Origin: Ipomoea triloba
Taxonomy: Eukaryota; Streptophyta; Magnoliopsida; Solanales; Convolvulaceae
Length of the DNA stretch: 64,000 nucleotides
Direction of reading: 5' to 3'
Assembly (NCBI RefSeq): GCF_003576645.1
Contig: NC_044929.1
Span: 23,257,206-23,321,205 of the forward strand
Numbering within the stretch: the stretch's first letter is position 1; each line of letters starts with the position of its first letter. The notes under the pieces were generated by a model. That model did no database searches. It was not told where the DNA came from and saw nothing but the letters and a program-made list of their open reading frames with translations. The position numbers and the translations under genes are program-made. Below are positions 44,132-56,800 of this stretch, piece by piece.

Positions 44132-46052
44132 TCAATTTACTGCGGCCCCTGCACATACTGTCACTGGGGCAGTGCTGGTTTGTCTAGCAGAGCTGTATTT
44201 CTTGGTGATGAATCTGATGTTTAAGCAAAGGAACATCAATGCATTAACCGGTGAAGGAACATAAAGCGAAATAATAGCAAAAGAAGTGTCCTAATAGCTC
44301 AAGTTTATGATGCATTACCTGAAGAAATCTCTCCACATCAGCTCATACATCAGCCAGTTTGGTCCAGTGCCACCGCTACCACCATCTTTCAGGTTAGCGG
44401 CAACAGGAAATTTTCTGCAGACCACGAGATAATGCTCTGTTAGAAACATAGCAGATAATGCTATAGAAAAGAATAACCAAATCTATCGTTATTTGGTCAC
44501 CTTAATGTACACTTTTTCAACTCATCAAACATAGACCGAGGGGAGAGGCATCCCATAGCGAGCCAGGGAGATATTTTGCAGGAAAAGTTTGCACCGTAGA
44601 TGCTATCATTTCCACCAGTTTGGTTTCCTTGATTCGCTTGCTCTTGGCATTCAGCTGCAAACTTCTTAACTCTCTGCAAGGCTTGGCTCTCTCCTCCAAT
44701 AAGGGAAGCATTAGCAGCAGGCTTTCCATTCTGCAAGGAAATTCAAATCACACTTGCAACTACAGACACACAAGAAATCTCAAGAACACATAATGCCCAT
44801 ATGCAACTATGAACAACACTTCCAACACACATTTCCCTAATAAAACCACACAAGACATAATTGGTGACCAGGGAAACCCGCCTTATGACTCTAGCCAGCA
44901 AAGGACAAACCAGCCTAGGTTGCTATAGCTTAATGGCTCAAACTAGGAAGGGTAATTCATAGCTTACATGCTCAAACCAGGAAGGTCAATTGAAATGAAC
45001 TGAGGATCGAATCATCCTTTTTTTTTTCGAATACTACTGCCTCTATTACATTACATTGTAGTATTGTAGTATCTGTTCCTACATAGAGTATAGAAGTTCA
45101 CCTGGCCAGAAGGATTGAGACCCAAATCAACCAAAGATGGGATTTCTCCAGGCTCAACATCTCCTCTAGCTGGCATTCCCCTTAGCTGATCCAAAGCTTC
45201 AATGGTCTTCCTAACCTCCAAGTTCTGAACTTTTTCCTTAAACCCACCATAGGTTGTGGGCATTTCTTCAAGTTTGAAAGGCAAATCATCAACATGATAC
45301 AATGTGCTTCCCCAGAAGAATTTCACATCAATCCCCTCATTCTTCATCACAGTCTCCATCTTGTCTTCGGACTTAATCTCATCGTGAGAAATTTCGCGGT
45401 GGGCATACACCGCCTCGGCGCCGACGGCCTTTGCCAGCTCGACGAGCACCGTCTCCGGCTTCCCAACTCTGACGACGAGATCAGACCCACGCGCCTGCAA
45501 GCTCTTCCGGAGGTCTGTAACTGATTCAATCACGAAGGCGGCGCGGTAGGGGCCGGTTTTGTCGAATCCGGATGAGGATTTTCCGTAGTCTCGGGGGTCA
45601 AAGCAGTAAACGGGCAAGACCGACATGGATTCATTGTTGGCGGCGTTGAGGCACTCGTTGTCGTGGACGCGGAGGTCGTTGCGGAACCAGACGATGGAGG
45701 CGCGGCGGAGGGCGGCGGCGTTGGAGGGGTCGGAGGGGCGGAGAGGGTTGAGAGAGAGGGGGCTGTGGAGAGGGGTTGCAGAAATTGTGGATTTCAGGAG
45801 CGGTTTTGTCGGGGAGAGAGAGGCGGCGAGGGAGAGACGGGAGAGAGAGGAGATTTGGGAAGGGATTTTGATTTTGTTGGGGTGGGGAGAGATTTTGGGA
45901 GGGTTGAGGAAATGGGTAGGGAGGATTGTGGATAAAGATAGGGAGATAGATGCAATGGGAGGTGAAGGTGTAGCAATGGCGGCTACTACTGCCAACTGGG
46001 TTTGCTCTTCTGCTTCTTCATTTTCATGGGATGGAATCTTTTTAGGATCCAT
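44132..46052 (-). CDS. PHR2: Photolyase/blue-light receptor 2 (PHR2), photolyase-like without C-terminal FAD domain
   Basis: Plant cryptochrome/photolyase-family protein of uncertain activity. Four exons on the minus strand: 46052-45102, 44730-44501, 44414-44319, 44213-44132; 452 aa, close to Arabidopsis PHR2. The N-terminus is Ser/Pro-rich and probably a transit peptide. The photolyase antenna domain follows: ASIVWFRNDLRVHDNECLN, VLPVYCFDPRDYGKSSSGFD, LQARGSDLVVRVGKPE, AVYAHREISHDE, FWGSTLYHVDDLP. The start of the FAD-binding domain is present (ANFSCKISPWLAMGCLSPRS, NWLMYELMWRDFFRFITKKY), but the protein then ends. Most FAD-binding residues are therefore missing, as is usual for PHR2 and not a local truncation. 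This separates it from CRY-DASH/CRY3. Intron 1 contains two SINE fragments. Confidence 0.93.
44865..45010 (-). mobile_element. SINE in PHR2 intron 1
   Basis: The minus strand carries a B-box-like GATTCGATCC, then TTGACCTTCCTGGTTTGAGC, AACCTAGGCTGGTTTG and GTCATAAGGCGGGTTTCCCT. This matches the copy in CoaE intron 2 and the other members. Confidence 0.55.
45024..45085 (-). mobile_element. SINE 3' fragment in PHR2 intron 1
   Basis: On the minus strand, GGAACAGATAC, then TGTAATAGAGGCAGTAGTAT and TCGAAAAAAAAAA, matches the 3' end of the SINE at 281-446. Confidence 0.55.
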
Positions 46053-46461
46053 TTTGGAGAAATCTTTGGAGAAGAAGAAGAAGATTCAGTTGAGAGGATG
46101 ATAAAGCCAATGCGATGGGTGGTGGCTCCTCCTCCTCCTCTCAAGGTAGTTGGGCTTCCTCTTACTGCCCTGTTTTGTGTGGTGTGTGAACTTGAAGAGA
46201 GTTTGGTGAGGATGACATTATATATACATAATTTATATGCATTTTTATTTTGTTGTGACGAGAGAAATTTGAAGATGTGCACTAGATAAATTTCGTATTC
46301 TAATTGATAAAGGATTATAAGGTCATAAAGCAATTACACCAATGGATTTTAGTGGGTTTTTGAAACAGTGCACTAAAAAAAAAAAAGACATGATTTTTTG
46401 TTGATGTAAGATAGGATTTTTGGAGAAATTTTACTCTTGCAAGTGATAGATTATTGTGGGA
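46053..46461 (-). promoter_or_regulatory. PHR2 5' UTR and promoter
   Basis: Upstream of the PHR2 start on the minus strand. TATA-like TATATATAATG lies at about 46218-46228, roughly 165 bp before the ATG. Confidence 0.4.
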
Positions 46462-46765
46462 TCCACATTTTGAGAAAGAGAAACAAAGCTCTTTGTCTGA
46501 CAGCGTAAAGGAGCACCCAGGCTACACGCTTCCACATTTTGAGAAATGGAAACAAAGCTCTTCGTCTGACAGCGTAAAGGAGATGTAGGCGCCCAGGCTA
46601 CACATGTCCACATTTTGAGAAAGGTAAACAAAGCTCTTCGTTTGACAGCGTAAAGGAGACGCAAGCACCCAGGCTACACGCGTCGTCCACATTTTGAGAA
46701 AGGGAAACAAAGTTCTTCGTCTGACAGCGTAAAGGAGACGCAAGCGCCCAGGCTATGCACGTCAG
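46462..46765 (+). repeat. Four-unit minisatellite, 69-79 bp
   Basis: Units start with TCCACATTTTGAGAAA at 46462, 46531, 46607 and 46686. Each continues CAAAGCTCTTCGTCTGACAG, then CGTAAAGGAG and CCCAGGCTACAC. Units differ by small indels in the GAC-GCAAGC linker. Antisense small ORFs repeat the same peptide and are not genes. Confidence 0.9.
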
Positions 46766-47883
46766 CTGGCAAGTTACTTGCTTAGCCCTTTTTTTTTTTT
46801 TCTTCCTAATTTCGTGTTAGATTTTCTTTTTTCTTTTTCTCCTTTTTTTTCCCCCTCTTCTCACTCTCATTTGGCACCTAAAAAACTAGACTATTGTGAT
46901 TGCTCTAAGATTCAAACCTGTGACTTTATGATTACAAGTTTGTATCCTTTGTCAAGCTAAGATAACCCCTTTTGGTTGTATCGGGTGGTGTACAAAACTA
47001 ATCCAAATCTAGATTAAATTATATCCGCACTAATGCACTATTGTAAAACTAATCCAAATTAAGCCACCTCACAAACTCTGTCAATAAAAAGTCTAATTCA
47101 ACTATTCACTAATGTGTAACTAACTCAGCTCAATTTGCTTCCACAAACTCTTTTTCAAAGAAAATTTGACTTAGTCACTTAGAACATTCTGAAACGAATT
47201 CACTGACTTTTATTAAAAGAGAGTCTAATTCAAAACTCTTTAACATAACACACATTTAAAAGATATTTATGTATGAGATGTTCATATTATTGTGCACTAT
47301 ATTTCATATTGCATACATACACACATATATTAATCGTCATTTTTTAGTTTATAAGGAGTAAATAAAACGAAACGAGTAGGAATTTGGAAATGGGGTGTTG
47401 GTGAAACGAATCGCCCCATTTCTGTTATCTTCTGTCCATGACTCCATGATGAGTTAGAGTACATTAATATGATTCACAAATAATTTATAATACTGCACAG
47501 TATAATAGTCCAATAATAAAATAGTAAATTGACAACTAATTGCCAATGTGATGATACTCGGCAAGAATTGACCAAATTAAGATACAATCAATCAGTCAAA
47601 CCAGCTAGCAAGCAAGCAGAGGATCTTGGGCATAACATGATCCCACATAGTATAAATTAGGACACACGTCACACAAAGTGTTCTTTCTTCTTCTTCTTCT
47701 TTTTTCTTCATTTTTTTGTGGACAAAATCTGGAATGAGTCATTTTTTCTATCAAAGCTATATGCCTATATACATGTCAAGTCACGGAATGTTAAATGGCT
47801 TTACATGCATTTTCCATTGAAGTGGTGAGGGCGTTTGGTTCTTCAATAATTCATGCAAATTATGGAGCGGTGGAAAACCACAG
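46766..47883. other. Intergenic, 3' side of GCP4
   Basis: Pyrimidine-rich tracts (46787-46860, 47687-47715) and a tRNA-like TTCAAACCTGTGAC near 46911 that may be a SINE remnant. No gene seen. The 3' UTR of GCP4 occupies the right end. Confidence 0.5.
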
Positions 47884-50800
47884 TCATTGCAGGTGTGGGC
47901 GAGGCCTGACAACGTTCAATACGCCTCTTGCAGTCACCTGGTGAGATCATACAACAAACAAAGTTCAGATTTTGTTGAAGAAGATGCAACTCAACTGCTA
48001 GAAACCCGGCTCTGCTTGGGATATTTACCTCGAAGAAAGAATTGAAGTTGAGGCGCAAAAGAAAACGCCTCAGGAATGGCGCTCTTTGGCTCCCGGCAAG
48101 CCTGCTACTTCGCAGTATAGTGTATAAGGAGTTTGATTTTTTGTTAAATTCCTGAAGAATTTCAGCAAGCAATGTGTGCCGTCAGAAGAAAAGAAAACTA
48201 GGCGCATGGTATAATTACATGAAAATGTGATACAGGACCATTGATAAAGAATGTGCAAGTATAGGTGTCACAATCATTTTATTTGAGCCAAGTCATACCT
48301 CGGCGATATGCTCTAGCTCATCAGTATTTCCACTGTCTTCCTGATTCTCCATCTTCCAGCAAAATTGCAAACAAAGTTTCATTATGCCATCCAGAATCCT
48401 CGAGACAGAACCAATATCCAAGAAAGATTGTGAAATTAATGCAGCCAGGTACCTGCAAGTCAACCATGTACATATTGTGGGGGTGTGGTGAGCATTAAAC
48501 TAAAATCAGAATTCACTACATTATAAGCATATTCTTATATTTGCCCCATAACCTTAAGCTTTCCTCTTTACTTACTCTTGATGGAAGCCCACAAGTTCTG
48601 TGAAATCATGAGAATTCTGAATGTGAGACTGCAAAACGTTCCACTGAGATTCTATAACGTCCACCTGGGAAATTAAAGAAATGTCAAATAGGCATGCTAT
48701 GATTTCTATTTCATAATGATAGCATACATCATTTGCATACAATATCCGTGTAAAGCATGTACCACAATGAAGTTAGAAATCACACAGATTACCTGAATAT
48801 AGAACTGAAGATTTTTTATCAAGAAAGCCATATGCTCTCTTACATGCCACATTGGTCTAATATGTTGTCGTCGATGTTGTGATGCTGGGGATTTTGAATG
48901 GTCATTGCGGTGCTTAGCAAATTCTGAGTGATCTCGATGCATGGAAGAAGCCCATGATTTTTCCAGTTCCATTTGTGTCCGCTTAAGTCGGAGCAAGTAC
49001 TGGAAAATTCGTTGGTATCTAGAGAAAATTGTTATTAGAACACAACTTTCACAAACCTTAGCAGTGTGTATGGATGGTATAAGGTTAAATCAGGAAAAAA
49101 TGTGTTTCACCTTAAGACTTTGTTAAACCCTAAAGCCCGTTTATAGATAAGCCCATTAGGGTTTCCTCTATTTTGTATAAGTAGTGATAGTCTGTACAGT
49201 TCTACTATTTTGAGATATATGAATACACATTATTCTCTCAAGATTCACATGGTATTAGAGCCTAAACCCTAGGACCCAATCCCCGCCGCCGCCGCCGTCG
49301 CCGCCGCCGCCGTCGCCGCCGCTGCCTCGCCGGAAGTCCAGCAGATCGCGAACTGATTCACGTTCCAACTTCGGCCTCGTGGTTTTTTCTCCAATCTGAC
49401 ACCACAGGTCCCTCAGGAACGTCTTCGCGAGCATTCTGGTCCAACTCCGGTCGCCGTTCGCCGCCGCACGCGCCGCCGCCGCCGCCGGGAAGTCCAGGAG
49501 TTTTCCGGCCATATCTCCTTCCTCCGATCTCCGATTGAGCTGCCGTTGCCACCATTGGACTCGGATTGAGGAGACGCATCTCCTAGTGTCGCTCGTTTCC
49601 GCTGCCGTCGCCGGTCACCGCCACCGTCCGCCGCCGTCGACTTTTCCGGCGAACCGACCAGTTCTTCAAAACAGTGTATTCCCTTCTTTGTTTTACCTAT
49701 TATGGCATCATCTACACATTCCTTTACTTCCTACCCTATTATTACGGTTGATAAGTTAGTTGGGGGTGAGAACTATGCATCATGGGCTGCATCTGTTAAA
49801 TTGTGGTTTAAGGGGCAAGGAGTGTCTGAACATTTAGATATGAAGGGTGCAGATGTTAAAGAAAAGAAGGATGAGTGGGAGAAGGTCGATGCCTTATTGA
49901 CAAACATGTTATGGCAGTCAATTGACCCTAAGCTCCATAACATTTATAAGGCTTATGAGACTTGTTATGAGGTGTGGAACAAAGCGAAGAGTTTATACAC
50001 CAATGATGTTCAGGGTCTCTATTCACTAGTCACGAAATTCGCAAATGTTCTTAATCATCGTGGAGTTGCTGATTCGAATATGTCTGAATACTTAGGCCAG
50101 GTTGAAGCTATACAACAGGAATTCCATAATCTCATGTCACATAAGAAGGATGCTGATGAGCACATTAAGCAGTATGACAAGTTCTTTATGGTGTTTGCTC
50201 TGGCTAGCCTTAGTCCTGACCTTGCACATGTTCGTGATCAGATTTTGGCTAGCCCTACTGTACCCACATTGAATGAGACTGCTGCTAGACTACTCCGAGT
50301 TGCATCTGCTCCTCCTGTTGAGCCCATTGGAGATTCTTCTGTTTTAGTCTCTCGAACAGCAGAGAAGGAGCTGTCTGGACATACCAGTAACGATGGTGGT
50401 CGTCGTGGTGTCCGTAGATGTGAGTACTGTAACAAGGTAGGGCACACCAAGGATCGCTGCTGGAAGCTGCATGGCAAGCCCTCACGTTCTGTCAATATGG
50501 TGCAGACCACTGGTTCAGAGACTCAGGCTCACAGTAGTTCTGCCCCAAATGACTATGAAGAGTACCTCCGGTTTAAAGCCTCCCGAGAAGCCACTACCAC
50601 ATCTTCCTCCAATACTGGTACCTCCTCTCTCGTTTGTCTCTCTCATTCCAGTACTCCTAATACTTGGATACTGGATTCAGGTGCCTGAGATCATATTTCT
50701 AGTAATGTCTCGCTTATGTCTAATGTTTCTCATTCTAAAACTTTACCCATGATTACTTTAGCAAATGGTCACCAAACTCCAGCTGTTGGTGTTGGCCAGG

Positions 50801-53800
50801 CTTCACCCATTCCCTCTTTCCCTTTAGAGTCTGTGTTATATGTGCCCAATAGTCCTTTCAACCTTATTTCTGTGAGTAAAATCACCCGTACCCATAACTG
50901 CTCTATAACCTTTTGTGCTGATTCGGTTGTTGTGCAGGATCGCAGTACGGGGAAGGTGATTGGCACAGGGCTTGAGTCACAGGGTCTTTACTACATGCGA
51001 GGGGGTGTTGTTGCCAGTGCATCCACAGATCCACCTTTGCTTATCCATAGTCGTCTTGGTCATCCGAGTCCATCCAAACTTCATCGGATGGTTCCGGGTA
51101 TCTCTGTTGAGCCATCCAAACTTAATCGGATGGTTCCGGGTATCTCTGTTGAGTCTTTAGATTGCGAGCGGATGGTTCCGGGTATCTCTGTTGAGTCTTT
51201 AGATTGCGAGTCGTGGGTTCCGGGTATCTCTGTTGAGTCTTTAGATTGCGAGTCGTGTCATCTTGGAAAGCAATCCCGTAAGTCTTTTCCAAGAAGAGTC
51301 AATAATCGGGCTATGTCCCTCTTTGATTTAGTGCATACAGATATTTGGGGTCCTTATCGAGTCAATTCTACCTTAGGTTTTCATTATTTTGTTACCTTTA
51401 TTGATGATTATTCACGTTGTACTTGGGTTTTTCTAATGAGAAATCGTTCTGAGTTGTTTAAAATCTTTCAGAATTTCTGCAATGAAATACAAACCCAATT
51501 TGGTACTCACATTCGTGTTTTACGTAGTGACAATTGCAAAGAGTATTTATCTGCTCCTTTCCAAACCTTTATGCAATCCAAAGAGTATTTATCTGCTCCT
51601 TTCCAAACCTTTATGCAATCTCGAGAGTATTTATCTGCTCCTTTCCAAACCTTTATGCAATCTCGGGGTATGTTATCTGCTCCTTTCCAAACCTTTATGC
51701 AATCTCGGGGTATGTTACACCAAAAGTCCTGTGCTTACACACAATCTCGGGGTATGTTACACCAAAAGTCCTGTGCTTACACACCTCAGCAAAACGGGGT
51801 TGCTGAGAGAAAAAATAGGCATACACCTCAGCAAAACGGGGTTGCTGAGAGAAAAAATAGGCATCTGGTAGAAATTGCTCGTACTATGATATTGCATTAT
51901 CATGTTCCCTCTCATTTTTAGGCTGATGCTATCCTTACTGCATGTTATTTGATCAATCGCATGCCATCCTCTGTTTTAAACAACCTTACCCCATACTCTA
52001 TTGTATATCCTTCTGTTAATCTTTTTCCTCTTCCTCCTCGGGTTTTTGGGTGTGTTTGTTTTGTCCATAACATGACACCAGGGCGGTCAAAGATGGATCC
52101 TAAAGCCGTTAAGTGTATGTTTTTGGGCTATTCCAGGCTACAAAAGGGTTATAGGTGTTATTCTCCGTCACTCAAAAGGCACTTTGTGTCTGCTGATGTC
52201 ACCTTTATTGAGTCATCCCCTTTCTTCCAGCCTTCTCCAAAAGACACCGGTCGAGAAGTCCTTCATATTCCTTACCTTGGTCCTCCAGCTAATCCTCCAG
52301 CTGCCCAACGTTCTGATCCTCCACCTGATCCTCCAGCTGCTCCTAACCCCCCCCCCCTTTAGGTTTATCATCGCCGTCCTCGCACTACACCGGCTGAGAC
52401 TCCTGTTGACTCACCCAGCCAATCTGATCCTCCTGCTACGGTTCTACCAATTCCACTGGAATCTGTCACTGATCCAACTGAGGCACCCACTGATCTTCGT
52501 AGAGGTACACGTTCTACTCGTAATCCCCATCCCATGTATACCTTCTTGAGCTATCACCGTGTGTCTTCCCCATACTATGCCTTCCTGTCTCATCTGTCTT
52601 CTGTGCATATACCCAAGACTACTAGTGAGGCTCTCTCAGATCCAGGTTGGTGCCAAGCCATGTTGACAGAAATGGAGGCTCTTCAATCCAGTGGCACTTG
52701 GGAGTTGGTACCTCTCCCTATGGGTAAGACTGTTGTTGGATGTCGATGGATTTATACTGTGAAGGTGGGCCCTGGTGGTAAGATTGATCGCCTTAAAGCA
52801 AGGCTGGTGGCTAAAGACTATACCCAGATCTTTGGTTTGGATTATACTGATACTTTTTCTCCTGTAGCTAAGATTGCATCAGTCCGCTTGTTGTTGTCTC
52901 TGGCTGCCATTAATCATTGGGACCTACACCAGTTGGATATCAAGAATGCTTTCCTCCATGGCGATCTTAAAGAGGAAGTTTATATGGAGCAACCACCTGG
53001 GTTTGTTGCTCAGGTGGAGTCTTCTGGCTTGGTTTGTAAGCTTCGCCGCTCTTTGTATGGTTTAAAGTAGTCTCCACGAGCTTGGTTTGGGAGATTTAGC
53101 TCAGTGGTGTGTGAGTTTGGTATGGTTCGAAGTGAAGTTGATCATTCTGTGTTCTATCGCCATTCTAGTGGGAAATGCATATATCTTGTTGTGTATGTAG
53201 ATGACATTGTTATTACAGGAAGTGATCAAGAAGGCATATCCAAGCTGAAAGAGTATCTCTTCAGTCGATTCCAGACTAAGGACTTGGGCAAGCTGAAATA
53301 TTTTCTTGGTATTGAAGTAGCTCAGTCTCACAGTGGTATAGTTATCTCTCAAAGGAAGTATGCTTTGGATATTCTAGAAGAAACTGGTTTGTTGGATTGT
53401 AGACCTGTGGATAATCCAATGGATCCAAATGTTAAACTTCTACCAGGNACACACCTCAGCAAAACGGGGTTGCTGAGAGAAAAAATAGGCATCTGGTAGA
53501 AATTGCTCGTACTATGATATTGCATTATCATGTTCCCTCTCATTTTTAGGCTGATGCTATCCTTACTGCATGTTATTTGATCAATCGCATGCCATCCTCT
53601 GTTTTAAACAACCTTACCCCATACTCTATTGTATATCCTTCTGTTAATCTTTTTCCTCTTCCTCCTCGGGTTTTTGGGTGTGTTTGTTTTGTCCATAACA
53701 TGACACCAGGGCGGTCAAAGATGGATCCTAAAGCCGTTAAGTGTATGTTTTTGGGCTATTCCAGGCTACAAAAGGGTTATAGGTGTTATTCTCCGTCACT

Positions 53801-56800
53801 CAAAAGGCACTTTGTGTCTGCTGATGTCACCTTTATTGAGTCATCCCCTTTCTTCCAGCCTTCTCCAAAAGACACCGGTCGAGAAGTCCTTCATATTCCT
53901 TACCTTGGTCCTCCAGCTAATCCTCCAGCTGCCCAACGTTCTGATCCTCCACCTGATCCTCCAGCTGCTCCTAACCCCCCCCCCCTTTAGGTTTATCATC
54001 GCCGTCCTCGCACTACACCGGCTGAGACTCCTGTTGACTCACCCAGCCAATCTGATCCTCCTGCTACGGTTCTACCAATTCCACTGGAATCTGTCACTGA
54101 TCCAACTGAGGCACCCACTGATCTTCGTAGAGGTACACGTTCTACTCGTAATCCCCATCCCATGTATACCTTCTTGAGCTATCACCGTGTGTCTTCCCCA
54201 TACTATGCCTTCCTGTCTCATCTGTCTTCTGTGCATATACCCAAGACTACTAGTGAGGCTCTCTCAGATCCAGGTTGGTGCCAAGCCATGTTGACAGAAA
54301 TGGAGGCTCTTCAATCCAGTGGCACTTGGGAGTTGGTACCTCTCCCTATGGGTAAGACTGTTGTTGGATGTCGATGGATTTATACTGTGAAGGTGGGCCC
54401 TGGTGGTAAGATTGATCGCCTTAAAGCAAGGCTGGTGGCTAAAGACTATACCCAGATCTTTGGTTTGGATTATACTGATACTTTTTCTCCTGTAGCTAAG
54501 ATTGCATCAGTCCGCTTGTTGTTGTCTCTGGCTGCCATTAATCATTGGGACCTACACCAGTTGGATATCAAGAATGCTTTCCTCCATGGCGATCTTAAAG
54601 AGGAAGTTTATATGGAGCAACCACCTGGGTTTGTTGCTCAGGTGGAGTCTTCTGGCTTGGTTTGTAAGCTTCGCCGCTCTTTGTATGGTTTAAAGTAGTC
54701 TCCACGAGCTTGGTTTGGGAGATTTAGCTCAGTGGTGTGTGAGTTTGGTATGGTTCGAAGTGAAGTTGATCATTCTGTGTTCTATCGCCATTCTAGTGGG
54801 AAATGCATATATCTTGTTGTGTATGTAGATGACATTGTTATTACAGGAAGTGATCAAGAAGGCATATCCAAGCTGAAAGAGTATCTCTTCAGTCGATTCC
54901 AGACTAAGGACTTGGGCAAGCTGAAATATTTTCTTGGTATTGAAGTAGCTCAGTCTCACAGTGGTATAGTTATCTCTCAAAGGAAGTATGCTTTGGATAT
55001 TCTAGAAGAAACTGGTTTGTTGGATTGTAGACCTGTGGATAATCCAATGGATCCAAATGTTAAACTTCTACCAGGACAGGGGGAGCCATTGCCTAACCGA
55101 GAGAGATACAGGAGACTAATCGGGAAATTGAATTATCTCACAATCACTCGACCAGACATTTCCTTTGCAGTCAGTGTATTAAGTCAGTTCCTTGAAAGTC
55201 CTTGTGATACGCATTGGGATGCTGCTGTTCGGGTTCTGAGGTAGATCAAAAGAGCCCCAGGGCAAGGTTTACTGTATGAAGATAGAGGACATGCTCAAGT
55301 TGTGGGATATTCTGATGCAGATTGGGCTGGTTGTCCTTTTGACCGACGATCTACCTCAGGTTACTGTGTACTCATTGGTGGTAATCTTATATCTTGGAAG
55401 AGTAAGAAACAAGATGTTGTTGCTAGATCCAGTGCTGAAGCTGAATACCNACACACCTCAGCAAAACGGGGTTGCTGAGAGAAAAAATAGGCATCTGGTA
55501 GAAATTGCTCGTACTATGATATTGCATTATCATGTTCCCTCTCATTTTTAGGCTGATGCTATCCTTACTGCATGTTATTTGATCAATCGCATGCCATCCT
55601 CTGTTTTAAACAACCTTACCCCATACTCTATTGTATATCCTTCTGTTAATCTTTTTCCTCTTCCTCCTCGGGTTTTTGGGTGTGTTTGTTTTGTCCATAA
55701 CATGACACCAGGGCGGTCAAAGATGGATCCTAAAGCCGTTAAGTGTATGTTTTTGGGCTATTCCAGGCTACAAAAGGGTTATAGGTGTTATTCTCCGTCA
55801 CTCAAAAGGCACTTTGTGTCTGCTGATGTCACCTTTATTGAGTCATCCCCTTTCTTCCAGCCTTCTCCAAAAGACACCGGTCGAGAAGTCCTTCATATTC
55901 CTTACCTTGGTCCTCCAGCTAATCCTCCAGCTGCCCAACGTTCTGATCCTCCACCTGATCCTCCAGCTGCTCCTAACCCCCCCCCCCTTTAGGTTTATCA
56001 TCGCCGTCCTCGCACTACACCGGCTGAGACTCCTGTTGACTCACCCAGCCAATCTGATCCTCCTGCTACGGTTCTACCAATTCCACTGGAATCTGTCACT
56101 GATCCAACTGAGGCACCCACTGATCTTCGTAGAGGTACACGTTCTACTCGTAATCCCCATCCCATGTATACCTTCTTGAGCTATCACCGTGTGTCTTCCC
56201 CATACTATGCCTTCCTGTCTCATCTGTCTTCTGTGCATATACCCAAGACTACTAGTGAGGCTCTCTCAGATCCAGGTTGGTGCCAAGCCATGTTGACAGA
56301 AATGGAGGCTCTTCAATCCAGTGGCACTTGGGAGTTGGTACCTCTCCCTATGGGTAAGACTGTTGTTGGATGTCGATGGATTTATACTGTGAAGGTGGGC
56401 CCTGGTGGTAAGATTGATCGCCTTAAAGCAAGGCTGGTGGCTAAAGACTATACCCAGATCTTTGGTTTGGATTATACTGATACTTTTTCTCCTGTAGCTA
56501 AGATTGCATCAGTCCGCTTGTTGTTGTCTCTGGCTGCCATTAATCATTGGGACCTACACCAGTTGGATATCAAGAATGCTTTCCTCCATGGCGATCTTAA
56601 AGAGGAAGTTTATATGGAGCAACCACCTGGGTTTGTTGCTCAGGTGGAGTCTTCTGGCTTGGTTTGTAAGCTTCGCCGCTCTTTGTATGGTTTAAAGTAG
56701 TCTCCACGAGCTTGGTTTGGGAGATTTAGCTCAGTGGTGTGTGAGTTTGGTATGGTTCGAAGTGAAGTTGATCATTCTGTGTTCTATCGCCATTCTAGTG

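Noticed and set aside
44132..46052. CRY-DASH/CRY3 cryptochrome or CPD photolyase
   Set aside because: The protein ends soon after WRDFFRFITKKY without the C-terminal FAD-binding region; length and ending fit PHR2.
45625..46101. Plus-strand ORFs rich in Arg/Glu/Gly
   Set aside because: Shadows of PHR2 exon 1, whose Ser/Pro-rich N-terminus reads as Gly/Arg/Glu on the other strand.
46462..46765. CRISPR-like array
   Set aside because: Units are 69-79 bp with near-identical spacers, in a plant nuclear genome; it is a minisatellite.
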